Below, piece by piece: positions 18,129-27,170 of a stretch of 64,000 nt of DNA. The stretch lies in NCBI GenBank assembly GCA_900539715.1, contig UQDA01000006.1:62001-126000 (forward strand). The letters run 5' to 3'. Every line of letters starts with the position of its first letter. The first letter of the stretch is position 1. The notes under the pieces are model-generated. The model was given only the letters and a program-made list of their open reading frames with translations. It was not told the DNA's origin and did not search any database. This DNA comes from an uncultured Lachnospiraceae bacterium (GTDB lineage: Bacteria; Bacillota; Clostridia; Lachnospirales; Lachnospiraceae). The position numbers and the translations under genes were made by a program.

Positions 18129-19010
18129 TCATATTTTGATACCAGCCAGAAAATTGGCCAGCCCTTCTGCCGTCTCCGGAAATCTGATACCGAAACGTTC
18201 TGCCTTTCCCGTATCCATCGTCAGATTCCGAAGATTTCCCTTCGGAGCCTCTTCAATCCTGACTCTTTTCCCGGTACGCTGCTCCAGCTCTTTTGCCGCC
18301 CGCCGCATTTCCTCATATATGCTTCCACAGGCAGAGCTTCCATAATTGTAAACGCCGCCGGGCAGTTCCCATGCCTTTTCCATATTAGCTACCGACAGGT
18401 TCACATCTGTTACTCCGCGCCAATCCGTTGCGGAAAAACTCACCATCGTTTCATTTTGCATCGCGTCCAAAAACATTGATGCCAGATTTGTCCTTCCTTT
18501 TTGCCTCTCTTCTGATGTCAGAACATCATACATCCATGTCAGTCTCAGGCACACGCAGGAGGGCAGCGCTGCAAGGCAAAGCTGCTCTGCCAAAAGCTTC
18601 TGCCTGCCATAGACCGGATGCGGATTTAAAATTTCCTCCTCTCCATGCGGCTGAAGAAATGCGGCTGCATCCCTTTCATCCGCTCCGTTTTCCCCAAAAT
18701 ATACCTGATCAGAGCTGCACAATACCATCTTTGTCCCGGTTTCAGCACACACCTTTGCCAGATTTTCACTGCCCGTCACATTTACGAGAAACGAACGCTC
18801 CGGCTCTTTCTCACACGTTCCCACATCCGATACCGCTCCGCAGTGTACGAGCACATCCGGGCAAAAACGTTTTACCGCCTTCATCGTCTCTGACACATCC
18901 GTAAAATCCAGCTCCCTGTGTCCCACTCCCCATACCTCATATTTGTCCCTGTAAAAAGAAAGCAGGCGGCTTCCCAAAAAACCGCCTGCTCCGGTGATCA
19001 TAACCTTCAT
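18129..19010 (-). CDS. RmlD-like NAD(P)-dependent sugar reductase/epimerase (SDR)
   Basis: The 293-residue protein is an extended short-chain dehydrogenase. It has the nucleotide-binding GAGGFLGSRLL near the start, VLVHCGAVSDVGTCEKEP, the Ser in MVLCSSDQVYFGE, and catalytic YGRQK. It most resembles dTDP-4-dehydrorhamnose reductase, which reduces a keto-sugar nucleotide, but no other rhamnose genes are nearby, so the substrate is open. It is the last gene of a minus-strand group beginning with the MFS gene and lies 22 bp after the GreA-type gene. Confidence 0.8.
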   Translation of the reverse strand: MKVMITGAGGFLGSRLLSFYRDKYEVWGVGHRELDFTDVSETMKAVKRFCPDVLVHCGAVSDVGTCEKEPERSFLVNVTGSENLAKVCAETGTKMVLCSSDQVYFGENGADERDAAAFLQPHGEEEILNPHPVYGRQKLLAEQLCLAALPSCVCLRLTWMYDVLTSEERQKGRTNLASMFLDAMQNETMVSFSATDWRGVTDVNLSVANMEKAWELPGGVYNYGSSACGSIYEEMRRAAKELEQRTGKRVRIEEAPKGNLRNLTMDTGKAERFGIRFPETAEGLANFLAGIKI

Positions 19011-19032
19011 GCTGTCCTCTCTTTTCCAAAAC

Positions 19033-19533
19033 CTAAAAGCTTCTCAGCTTATCATCCTCTCCCGCGCTTTTATCGATCGCGCGTATCACCACATGATAGC
19101 CCGCTCCATTTCCCATGTCCACAAAAACGCGGTCACCAATCTTTTTCCCAAGCAGAGCCCTGCCAAGCGGCGATTCCCCGGAAATAAGCCCTTCCAGGGA
19201 ATTCTGCCTCATCGTCGTCACGATTTTATAGCTCTCTGTCTCATCGTCTTCTTCAAACCATACTTCAACACGGTTGTTCATGCCGACCTCATCTTCGGCA
19301 GATTCATCCGAAACGACCTCCGCAGTTCTTATCATCCGCTCTAAAAACCGGATACGGCTCTCGTTTTTGTTTTTAAATTTTTTTGCCGCATAGTACTCAA
19401 AATTCTCCGACAGATCGCCTTGAGCACGCGCCTGCTTCACATCATCCAGCGCTTCCTTACGAACGACCAGTTTCCGGTATTCGATTTCCTCTTCCATCTT
19501 TTTTATATCGTTTTCCGTCAACTGATTATGCAT
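19033..19533 (-). CDS. GreA/GreB-type transcription elongation factor
   Basis: The 166-residue protein has an N-terminal coiled coil with the acidic tip QGDLSENFEYYAAK that enters the RNA polymerase secondary channel and triggers transcript cleavage, and a C-terminal FKBP-like domain (ISGESPLGRALLGKKIGDRVFVD). It therefore should rescue backtracked polymerase. The sequence departs somewhat from housekeeping GreA in the N-terminal helix and carries an acidic stretch (VWFEEDDETESYK), so a second, paralogous Gre factor is possible. It sits 13 bp downstream of the phosphodiesterase gene, probably in the same transcript. Confidence 0.85.
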   Translation of the reverse strand: MHNQLTENDIKKMEEEIEYRKLVVRKEALDDVKQARAQGDLSENFEYYAAKKFKNKNESRIRFLERMIRTAEVVSDESAEDEVGMNNRVEVWFEEDDETESYKIVTTMRQNSLEGLISGESPLGRALLGKKIGDRVFVDMGNGAGYHVVIRAIDKSAGEDDKLRSF

Positions 19534-19546
19534 ATTTTAACTCCTT

Positions 19547-20356
19547 TTAATCTCTTGGTACAAAGCCTTCAAAAATAAAATAGTCGAATTTGTTGCGGCA
19601 GGCGTCAAGCTGTGCCTGACACTTTACCGTCCATGCCACAGCCGGGCAACCGAACAATGTACGGCAGATTGTCTTGGATACTGCGTTCATTGCACGACAG
19701 TCATAGGCCACAAAATCCGGCCGCGTCAGAAAATTCGTCAATAAATGGCGCATCACAAAATACTGGATTCCTTTCGAGCCATCGTCCCGCTGAAAATTCA
19801 TCGAAAGCTGTCCCCTGCAGATGTGCGGATAATTGTCGCGATACCACTTAAGCACCTGAGGATGAAATGACTCGATACAATAAACACCTTCATATCCATT
19901 CAGGATATCCTGTGTCTTTTCACATATGCCGCTCTGTCTGTTTTTATACTTCAGCTCTACTATCAAAGGTACCTTTCCATCCACGAGCTCAAGGACATCT
20001 GTAAACAGCGGAATATGCTGGCTGCTCCCATAAATGGACAGCTTTTTCAGTTCCTCATAGGTCAGGCTGTCCACATCTGCATCGACGCGGCATATCCTTT
20101 TCAGGTTAAAATCATGTACCACAACTACTTTGCCGTCCTTGGTCAGCTGTACGTCCAGCTCGATACCATAGCCCGCGTCCACAGCCTTCTGAAAAGCGGC
20201 GAGTGAATTCTCCGGCGCGTCTGAAATATTATCGTGCAGTCCTCTGTGTGCATAATATACCTTCGGCATCCGCTCCGGACGGTCTGCCAAACGCGGTGAA
20301 ACCGCATACAGATAAGCTCCTGCGGCTGTCAGCGCCGCTGCCGTTCTTTTTTTCAT
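19547..20356 (-). CDS. Glycerophosphodiester phosphodiesterase
   Basis: The 269-residue protein has the GDPD barrel signature: YYAHRGLHDNISDAPENS (His-Arg and Glu-Asn of the active site), GIELDVQLTKDGKVVVVHD (metal-binding Glu-Asp and catalytic His), and VPLIVELK. It hydrolyses glycerophosphodiesters to glycerol-3-phosphate and an alcohol. A hydrophobic N-terminal segment (AAALTAAGAYLYAVS) could be a membrane anchor. It begins 2 bp after the stop of the MFS gene, so the two are co-expressed; uptake and cleavage of a glycerophosphodiester is a possible shared role (inference). Confidence 0.92.
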   Translation of the reverse strand: MKKRTAAALTAAGAYLYAVSPRLADRPERMPKVYYAHRGLHDNISDAPENSLAAFQKAVDAGYGIELDVQLTKDGKVVVVHDFNLKRICRVDADVDSLTYEELKKLSIYGSSQHIPLFTDVLELVDGKVPLIVELKYKNRQSGICEKTQDILNGYEGVYCIESFHPQVLKWYRDNYPHICRGQLSMNFQRDDGSKGIQYFVMRHLLTNFLTRPDFVAYDCRAMNAVSKTICRTLFGCPAVAWTVKCQAQLDACRNKFDYFIFEGFVPRD

Positions 20357-20358
20357 CT

Positions 20359-21639
20359 TCAGTCCTCCGTATCAAAATGTTCCAACAGGCTCTTTTTTAA
20401 CTCTGGCCGGTTGTCCCCGTGCCGCACCATGCTCATCGTCACCATCGCCGCTACCGTAAACGCGCATGCGTAAGGAAACAGCGTCCTGTACGATACATAC
20501 TGCAAAAATGCTCCGGACAATATCGGCGTGAATATCTGCGCCGCCATCGAAAACGTATAATACAGTCCCGTATATTTTCCCACATCCCCGCTGGAACACA
20601 TCTCCACCACCATTGGAAGAGAATTGACGCTTACCGCCGCCCAGCCCATACCTATGAGCGCAAAGCCGAGGTTGATCGACACATGATACTGCCGAAAGAA
20701 TATCGCAGCGAAAAAGCTGATGAGCATAAGTGTCAGTCCACCCAGGATACACCTTTTTCTGCCGACTTTTGCAGAGATGATGCCTATCGGGATATAGCTG
20801 ATGATAGCAGCGATTGTCGCCACCATCAGACAGTTTGCAAAACCGCCGCCTTCCATCCCCCATACAGTGCGGGCATATCTTGAAAATGCCGTCGTTACGG
20901 CATTATATGCCATAAACCACAGAAAAATAGAAATCAATATCATGCGAAGGCTTCGCCTTACTTCCGGTGCGAGCACTCCGGTCCTGTCCGCTTTTACCTC
21001 TTCCTCCGGCTCTTCTTCAAGATTTTCCAGAGCCACTTCAGCGGAAAGCTTCTTTTCCCGTATCGTGAGCACGAGCAACACAACGGAAATGACCATCAGC
21101 CCGGCAACGCCGATAAATACCGGCGTATAATCCGGCTTTTCTCCGCCTTTTAATAACAGGCTTATGAGCCCCAGCGTATAGATGCCGCCTACCGCCCCCA
21201 TAAGATTGATGACGGCATTTGCCTGGCTCCGCAAAGGCTTCGGCGTCAGGTCAGGCATAAGCGCCACTGCCGGAGACCGGTAAAGTCCCATCGCTATCAG
21301 AAGGAAAAACAGACCTCCTACAAATAATATAAAATTTTCCGTGCGGTCCGCTATGGGCAGGAGCATCATTAAAATAACTGACAGCGCCGTGCCCGCCACG
21401 ATAAACGGAGTCCGCTTTCCTAATTTTGTATCCGCCTTATCCGAAAGGGTACCCAGAAGCGGAAGAAGAAATACCGCCAGTACGTTATCCGCCGCCATAA
21501 TAGTCCCCGTCACCGTCTCGTTCAGATGAAACGTCCCCTGCAATATCAAAGGCACGATATTGTCATACATCTGCCAGAATGCGCTGATGGACAAAAATGC
21601 CAGTCCTATCAGAAATGTTCTTTTGTAATTCAGTTTCAA
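20359..21639 (-). CDS. Major facilitator superfamily transporter
   Basis: The 426-residue protein has about twelve membrane helices and MFS loop motifs: LGTLSDKADTKLGKRTPFIV between helices 2 and 3 and IISAKVGRKRCILGG between helices 8 and 9. The D-K-x-x-T-x-x-G-K-R-x-P-F pattern resembles the SLC45/GPH-like sugar carriers. The substrate is not predictable; the phosphodiesterase gene 2 bp downstream hints at a glycerol-phosphate compound or sugar. It appears to head the MFS-GDPD-Gre-RmlD group. Confidence 0.85.
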   Translation of the reverse strand: MKLNYKRTFLIGLAFLSISAFWQMYDNIVPLILQGTFHLNETVTGTIMAADNVLAVFLLPLLGTLSDKADTKLGKRTPFIVAGTALSVILMMLLPIADRTENFILFVGGLFFLLIAMGLYRSPAVALMPDLTPKPLRSQANAVINLMGAVGGIYTLGLISLLLKGGEKPDYTPVFIGVAGLMVISVVLLVLTIREKKLSAEVALENLEEEPEEEVKADRTGVLAPEVRRSLRMILISIFLWFMAYNAVTTAFSRYARTVWGMEGGGFANCLMVATIAAIISYIPIGIISAKVGRKRCILGGLTLMLISFFAAIFFRQYHVSINLGFALIGMGWAAVSVNSLPMVVEMCSSGDVGKYTGLYYTFSMAAQIFTPILSGAFLQYVSYRTLFPYACAFTVAAMVTMSMVRHGDNRPELKKSLLEHFDTED

Positions 21640-21694
21640 TGGATTTCCCTCCTGTTCCCCTTTATACCCCTATCTTACTCCCTGCGCACTTCTT

Positions 21695-22564
21695 TTACAA
21701 GTCTGTTTCTTCATCCTCTTCACGTATAAAATCACTGTTGACCATGCTTTTTTTGTCCATGAAATTCTCGCCGGGCACATTTTGCAGGCGCCGGTAAAAA
21801 GACGCCATCTCATCCGCCATTCCTGACAGACGGTTCAAAAGCTCTGAAAATTCCGCGAGCATCGGATCCTGTTTTTTATAAGGATAGAGGATATGATGGT
21901 CTATCTCTCCCCATCCTTCCTCAAAAAGCGTCCTCACCTGCACCTCCACATAAACGCCTCTGTATTTCAGGATGTAATGCACCGAACGATAATATTTCTG
22001 ATCGTAGATATTTTCCTTCGGTATCCAGTCCGCATAAATATCCGCAAAATCTCCCGGACGCATATGCACCTTTGGCGCTTCCGCCATATAGCGGTCACGG
22101 CATTCCTCAAAATCTGAGATACAGTTTTTCACATACCATTCCGGCCTGTTCTCAAAGTGCTCCAGCAGATACTTGTGGAATACTACCCAATCCTCCCGAT
22201 ACAGCAAAAGTCCCCGAAATCCGATAATATCCGTCACAAATTTCAGATAATTATCCTTCGTCAGATCCTTATATTTTTCGTAATTCTCCACTCTGCGGCG
22301 GATTATCTTTTCCACCAGATGTCCCGGTGTCTTAATGCGCGTGCGATAGGAATGAAGCCCTGTCTGCCCCTCGCGGTTTTCGATAAGCTCTTTCAAAAAC
22401 ATATCCCTTATCATATAAAAACCGTCCACCCGGTACGCATAGTCCTCCGCTATGGCACACAGCTCATCCCATTCCATCCCCGACTGCTCAAAAAGTTCCT
22501 CCGGAACTGCATATTTTTCTAAAAACCGCTCTCTGTCTCCCAGCATCACATTCCTCTTCTCCAA
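21695..22564 (-). CDS. RelA/SpoT-domain alarmone synthetase-like protein
   Basis: The 289-residue protein carries the (p)ppGpp synthetase fold: RIKTPGHLVEKI near residue 80, the DIIGFRGLLL strand, and YRSVHYILKYRGVYVEVQVRTLFEEGWGEIDHH, matching the Y-x-x-x-H...E-x-Q-x-R-T...W-x-E-x-x-H signature. There is no hydrolase, TGS or ACT domain, so it would be a small alarmone synthetase that transfers pyrophosphate from ATP to GDP or GTP. It is longer than RelQ/RelP (about 210 residues), with an extra N-terminal helical part and a C-terminal helix (residues 255-270) that could oligomerise. Confidence 0.82.
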   Translation of the reverse strand: MEKRNVMLGDRERFLEKYAVPEELFEQSGMEWDELCAIAEDYAYRVDGFYMIRDMFLKELIENREGQTGLHSYRTRIKTPGHLVEKIIRRRVENYEKYKDLTKDNYLKFVTDIIGFRGLLLYREDWVVFHKYLLEHFENRPEWYVKNCISDFEECRDRYMAEAPKVHMRPGDFADIYADWIPKENIYDQKYYRSVHYILKYRGVYVEVQVRTLFEEGWGEIDHHILYPYKKQDPMLAEFSELLNRLSGMADEMASFYRRLQNVPGENFMDKKSMVNSDFIREEDEETDL

Positions 22565-22577
22565 ATGCTATCTTATA

Positions 22578-22623
22578 TGTTCTCACGCCTCAAACGGCAA
22601 GTATTTGAGGCTGGCGCAAACAG
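22578..22623. repeat. Dispersed copy of the extragenic hairpin repeat
   Basis: This 46-bp segment between the RelA-like and MATE genes matches 15222-15267 closely: GTTCTCACGCCTCAAAC, a short spacer, TTTGAGGCTGG and AAACAG are shared. The CCTCAAAC/TTTGAGG arms form a hairpin. Confidence 0.8.
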
Positions 22624-22630
22624 TAATCCA

Positions 22631-23995
22631 TCATATCTCCTGCTTATGCGAAAGCCACTTATCGCCTTTAAATCTTCTCCAAAATGCCAGTGTTTTAACC
22701 GCCCATTCCACGCACATACCAATCCATACGCCCTGGATGCCAAGTTCCAGCCAGACTGCAAGCACATACCCCAGCGCCACCCTGACAGCCCACATAGTCA
22801 CGAGTGAAAAATAGGACGCATACGATGCGTCTCCCGCCGAACGCATGACCGCCGGAAGGATGTTGGACACAGGCCAGAAAAACGGCATACATACCGCCGC
22901 AATCGCCAACACGCTGTAAATGACAGATACCGTATTATCCGGCGCCTGATACATTTTTAATATCAGAGGCATGAGCGGCAGACCGACCGCAAGGGAAACC
23001 ACTGTCAGTGCCGTACACAGCCATATCATCGACTTTCCGTACCGGCGTGCGAGCGCCTTATCCCCTGAACCGATACACTGTCCGATTACCGTCACCGCCA
23101 GTGTTGCGACCGCGCCCGGTGCCGCATAAAACAGGGAAAACGTCGAATTTGCAACCGCGTTTGCCGCCACGCTCACCGCCCCCAGCTGCGCGATATATAT
23201 CTGCACTATCATGGCGCCGCCGTTCATAAAAAGCTGCTCCATTCCGTACGGGATACCTATTCTGAAAATCTCCTTCAAAATCTTTTTATCCAGCGGCAGA
23301 ATATGCCTTTTCTCCACGCGCAGGATGCTCTTTGGAGACAACAGCATCCATATCGCGGCAGCGCCTCCCACAAACCTCGCCAGATTCAGCGCCAGCGCGC
23401 TCCCCATGATATCGAGCTGCATAAGATTGATAAATACAAAGCTCGCCACAAAATGCAGCAGATTGATAATGACTGTCAGCCTCAGGCACAGCTTTGTCTC
23501 GCCGAGTCCCCGAAACACTGCAAATCCACTCATATATACCGCCAGAAAAACCATGGATATCGCAATGCCTATCAGATACTGCTCCGCTTTTGCCAGCACC
23601 GCCTCTCCAACGCCCCCGAACAGCGTATGTACCAACGGGTCTGCGAACACAACGAGTATCACGCATGCAATCAGGGCGGACAGCGGCGTTGCCACCATCA
23701 GCTGCCCTGCCGCGCGTTTCATCTTCTCAATATCGCCCTTTCCCTTAAACTGGGCCACCACGACCGTTCCGCCCGCCGATATCGCATTGTAGACCGCATA
23801 TATCATCATATAGAGTGGGCTCACAAGGCTTACCGCCGATACCGATTCCTGACTGGACGAGCTTATCATTGCCGTCGTCAGTATGCCTATCGCACATACA
23901 AAAAACGAATCCATAATGAGCGGCATCAGCATCGAAAAAATCTGTTTTGTGTCAAATAACGGACTGTCGAATTTTTTGCTTAAAAACTGTTTCAT
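22631..23995 (-). CDS. MATE-family efflux transporter
   Basis: The 454-residue protein has about twelve membrane helices arranged as two homologous six-helix bundles, with MATE patterns such as SAGGTVVVAQFKGKGD in the first half and VTVIGQCIGSGDKALARRYG in the second. MATE pumps export organic cations, drugs or metabolites in exchange for Na+ or H+. Its own transcription unit lies between the dispersed repeat and the divergent two-component genes. The exported compound cannot be inferred. Confidence 0.92.
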   Translation of the reverse strand: MKQFLSKKFDSPLFDTKQIFSMLMPLIMDSFFVCAIGILTTAMISSSSQESVSAVSLVSPLYMMIYAVYNAISAGGTVVVAQFKGKGDIEKMKRAAGQLMVATPLSALIACVILVVFADPLVHTLFGGVGEAVLAKAEQYLIGIAISMVFLAVYMSGFAVFRGLGETKLCLRLTVIINLLHFVASFVFINLMQLDIMGSALALNLARFVGGAAAIWMLLSPKSILRVEKRHILPLDKKILKEIFRIGIPYGMEQLFMNGGAMIVQIYIAQLGAVSVAANAVANSTFSLFYAAPGAVATLAVTVIGQCIGSGDKALARRYGKSMIWLCTALTVVSLAVGLPLMPLILKMYQAPDNTVSVIYSVLAIAAVCMPFFWPVSNILPAVMRSAGDASYASYFSLVTMWAVRVALGYVLAVWLELGIQGVWIGMCVEWAVKTLAFWRRFKGDKWLSHKQEI

Positions 23996-24298
23996 CTTCC
24001 TCTTTTGCCCCCGTTTATCTTTCAGCCTGTTCTCTTAACTATAGCAGAACCCGACTAAAAAACAAGTACTGTTCCCTATGTTTTTCATGAAAAATAGAAC
24101 GGTTTCCCCTTCCGGTTCTGCCGGGCAAAAGCACGCGGACCGGAAGGCTGTTTCCTGAAAATTTCTGGTGCAGACAACGCTTTTTCGCAGTATACTAAAG
24201 TTATGGAGACGTCGTCACAGCTGAGGCTGCACAAAGCAAAACGCGCCAAGTCCCGTGCCGCCGTCCTGCGCAATATCCGTATAGAAGGAGGAATTCCC

Positions 24299-24973
24299 AT
24301 GCGCCTGTTAGTTGCCGAAGATCAACCCGATTTAAACGATGTCATCTGTAAGACCCTTGAAAAAAACCACTACACTGTGGATTCCTGTCTGGACGGGGAA
24401 GAAGCTCTGCTGTGCCTTTCCATGACAGAATATGACGCCGCCATTCTGGATATCATGATGCCGAAAAAAAACGGCCTCGACGTACTTCGTGCCATCCGCT
24501 CAAAAGGGATGCGTACCCCCGTGCTTTTGCTGACCGCAAAGGACAGCGTTTCCGACCGGGTAAGCGGTCTCGATGCCGGAGCTGACGATTACTTGACAAA
24601 GCCCTTTTCCTTCGATGAGCTGCTCGCCCGCATCCGCGTCATGCTGCGCCGGCTGGGAGAGCGTACAGACAGCTGTTACCGCATCGCCGACCTGATTGTA
24701 GACTGCGATGCCCGCAGCGTTACCCGCGGAGGTATCCCCATCCAGCTTTCCGCAAAGGAATTTGCCATTCTGGAGTACCTTGCCTGCAACAAGGGTATCG
24801 TCCTCTCCCGCGACAAGATAGAACAGCATATCTGGAATTATGATTATTCCGGCGGTTCAAACGTGATAGACGTCTACATCCGCTATCTGCGCAAAAAAAT
24901 CGATGACGGCTTTGAGCAAAAGCTCATCCACACAGTCCGCGGCGCGGGCTATGTATTAAAGGAGACTCCATGA
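24299..24973 (+). CDS. OmpR-family response regulator
   Basis: The 224-residue protein has a receiver domain (LVAEDQPDLNDVI, phospho-acceptor Asp in AAILDIMMPKKNG at residue 51, LTKPFSFDELLARI) and a winged-helix DNA-binding domain (LSAKEFAILEYLACNKGIVLSRDKIEQHIWN, VIDVYIRYLRKKID). The frame extends upstream to 24203, but GAAGGAGGAATTCCC directly before the ATG at 24299 decides the start. The kinase gene overlaps its last four bases (ATGA), and a PepSY lipoprotein gene follows, a common trio in Lachnospiraceae. Confidence 0.96.
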   Translation: MRLLVAEDQPDLNDVICKTLEKNHYTVDSCLDGEEALLCLSMTEYDAAILDIMMPKKNGLDVLRAIRSKGMRTPVLLLTAKDSVSDRVSGLDAGADDYLTKPFSFDELLARIRVMLRRLGERTDSCYRIADLIVDCDARSVTRGGIPIQLSAKEFAILEYLACNKGIVLSRDKIEQHIWNYDYSGGSNVIDVYIRYLRKKIDDGFEQKLIHTVRGAGYVLKETP

Positions 24974-26358
24974 AACAGATGTCAGTCAAAAAAAAGATCA
25001 CGCTCTGGTATACCGTATTCATGACCGGCTTTGTACTCGCCTCGCTCTTTCTCGTGCTTTTTCTCGCAAACGGACGCATGCTTTCCGACGCCAAAACCCA
25101 TTTAAAGGATACGGTCCTGCGCAGCTTTTTGGAAATCGACTATGAGGAAGGCGCTCTGGAATTTGATGACGATATCAATTATCTGGGAGAAGGCATTTAT
25201 CTGTCCGTTTATAATTCCGAAGGCGCCCTTATCTACGGCAGGATCCCCGCCTCCTTTGACGGCGCCTTTGTACTCATCAAAAATATGCTCCAACAGGTGC
25301 ACAGCAGCGGACAGCAGTGGTTTGTCTATGACTCCTGTCAGGACATTTCCGGATACGGTACTGTCTGGGTACGCGGCATCCTCTCGCCGTCCTTCTCCGA
25401 CTCCTCCCTGCGCACAGTTGTGTTCTGTGCGCTTATCCTGTCTCCTTTTTTCATCATCCTGACTGCTGCCGGAGGATATTCCATTATCCGCCGCGCCCTT
25501 ATGCCCCTGCAAAAAATGACAGAAACCGCAGAGCACATCAGCACAGGAGAAGACCTTTCCCGGCGTCTGGATATTCCTCCGGGTGCGGACGAAGTCCATC
25601 GGCTGGCACATACTTTTGACGGGATGATGGACAGGCTGCAAACCTCCTTTGAGTCGGAAAAGCAGTTCAATTCCGATGTTTCCCACGAACTTCGCACCCC
25701 ACTCTCCGTCATCCTGTCCCAGAGCGAATATGCGCTGGAAGAAACGTCCTCCGATGCAGAACGCACGCAGGCGCTGTCTGTCATCCGCTCACAGGCAAAA
25801 CGGATGTCTGCACTTATTTCCCAGCTCCTCACTCTGGCCCGTGCCGAAAGCAGCCGCCTTGCCCTTCATCCCGAACCTCTCGACCTCTCCATACTCGCAG
25901 AATTCGTCTGCGAAGGTCATGCAGAAGCCGCTAAAAAACGCGGCATCACAATTTTCACCGACCTGCCGGAAGGACTTTTTATCACGGCGGATGAAACGAT
26001 GATGATACGATTTTTTGACAATCTCATCGCAAATGCCGTCACCTACGGGAAAGAGGGTGGGAACATCTGCGTTTCTCTCTCCGACGATAAGACCTTCATC
26101 TCCGGCTCCGTGCGTGACAACGGCATCGGCATCCCTCCCGAAAGCCTCGACAAGATATGGAATCGTTTCTATCAGGTCGAGCCTTCCCGGACAGAGTCTG
26201 CCTGCAACGAAGGACACGGCTGCGGGCTCGGTCTTTCGATGGTCCGCTGGATAGTAAAAGCCCATGGAGGACAGATTCAGGTTTCCAGCGCCGTCGGCAA
26301 AGGGACCGAATTTACCTTCTCCTTCCCGAAAAAATTTTTAAAAAATGAAAAACTTTAA
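24970..26358 (+). CDS. Membrane sensor histidine kinase
   Basis: The 462-residue kinase has a membrane helix at residues 17-37, an external loop of about 115 residues, a second helix near 155-175, a HAMP linker, a HisKA domain with the phosphorylated His in FNSDVSHELRTPLSVI, and an ATPase domain with IRFFDNLIANAV, VRDNGIGIP and GCGLGLSMV. It phosphorylates the regulator encoded just upstream. The signal is unknown; the secreted PepSY lipoprotein encoded next may be a target or a modulator. Confidence 0.95.
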   Translation: MKQMSVKKKITLWYTVFMTGFVLASLFLVLFLANGRMLSDAKTHLKDTVLRSFLEIDYEEGALEFDDDINYLGEGIYLSVYNSEGALIYGRIPASFDGAFVLIKNMLQQVHSSGQQWFVYDSCQDISGYGTVWVRGILSPSFSDSSLRTVVFCALILSPFFIILTAAGGYSIIRRALMPLQKMTETAEHISTGEDLSRRLDIPPGADEVHRLAHTFDGMMDRLQTSFESEKQFNSDVSHELRTPLSVILSQSEYALEETSSDAERTQALSVIRSQAKRMSALISQLLTLARAESSRLALHPEPLDLSILAEFVCEGHAEAAKKRGITIFTDLPEGLFITADETMMIRFFDNLIANAVTYGKEGGNICVSLSDDKTFISGSVRDNGIGIPPESLDKIWNRFYQVEPSRTESACNEGHGCGLGLSMVRWIVKAHGGQIQVSSAVGKGTEFTFSFPKKFLKNEKL

Positions 26359-26429
26359 TGTTCCTTTCATCTTTCCGCGATATCCTTAAATCACAAAAGG
26401 AAAACGAACCGCTGAAAGGAGATGTTTTT

Positions 26430-27107
26430 ATGAAACAGAAAAATTATAAAGCTATCGCAGGTCTGATGCTCGGAACACTTTTCACCGCAGGAATCATTGC
26501 CGCGTGTGGCAGCCAGTCCAACGCCGCTCCCACGCAGGCTATCACCTCCAGTCAGGAGCTCATGGCATCAGGCGCCAAAAGTGCCTCTGTTCCGGTCACT
26601 CCTGCGACGCAGACCGCCAAATCCAATGATATCGGAGAAGAAGCCGCAAAAAAAATCGCCCTCGAACACGCCGGCATCGCAGAGGCAGACGCATCTTATC
26701 TGTGGGTAGGCCGCGACTATGATGATGGACGGCACGAATATGAGGTAGAATTTTTTTCCGGCATCAAAGAGTACGATTATGATATCGATGCTGTTGACGG
26801 CACCATTTTAAGCTTTGATTCCGAAACGGAATACGCCGGTAAAAAAGCAGAAAAAGGCACAGTTTCCGCAAACCAGACGCCTGCTGCCGCAAGCCAGACG
26901 CCCGGCGCGGAAATCTCTCTCGAACAGGCAAAGAAGATTGCTCTCGCTAAAGTCCCCGGCGCAAACGATTCCCATATCCGCATTGAAAAAGACCGGGACG
27001 ACGGTCTTGTAACCTACGAGGGCAAGGTTGTTTACAACGGTGTGGAATATGAATTTGAAATAAACGCGGCAGACGGCACCGTGCTGGACTGGGAAATCGA
27101 CGACTGA
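26430..27107 (+). CDS. PepSY-domain lipoprotein
   Basis: The 225-residue protein starts with a lipoprotein signal peptide ending AGIIAAC (lipidated Cys26), chosen from the AAAGGAGATG ribosome site before the ATG at 26430. Two PepSY domains follow: about residues 75-140 (IGEEAAKKIALEHAG...YEVEFFSGIKEYDYDIDAVDGTIL) and 160-225 (ISLEQAKKIALAKVPG...YEFEINAADGTVLDWE). PepSY domains are thought to inhibit peptidases or bind envelope partners. Its position directly after the kinase suggests it is made under that system or helps it sense envelope state (inference). Confidence 0.88.
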   Translation: MKQKNYKAIAGLMLGTLFTAGIIAACGSQSNAAPTQAITSSQELMASGAKSASVPVTPATQTAKSNDIGEEAAKKIALEHAGIAEADASYLWVGRDYDDGRHEYEVEFFSGIKEYDYDIDAVDGTILSFDSETEYAGKKAEKGTVSANQTPAAASQTPGAEISLEQAKKIALAKVPGANDSHIRIEKDRDDGLVTYEGKVVYNGVEYEFEINAADGTVLDWEIDD

Positions 27108-27126
27108 AAACATCACAGGAGTATAC

Positions 27127-27160
27127 AAAAGGGAGCAGCGCCATCGCGGTCGCTGCTCCC
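27127..27160. terminator. Bidirectional terminator between PepSY and GH38 genes
   Basis: A 10-bp perfect stem GGGAGCAGCG/CGCTGCTCCC (27131-27160) has four A residues on its left, giving a T-run for the minus-strand GH38 transcript, and AACATCATTTTT on its right for the plus strand. Confidence 0.8.
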
Positions 27161-27170
27161 AACATCATTT

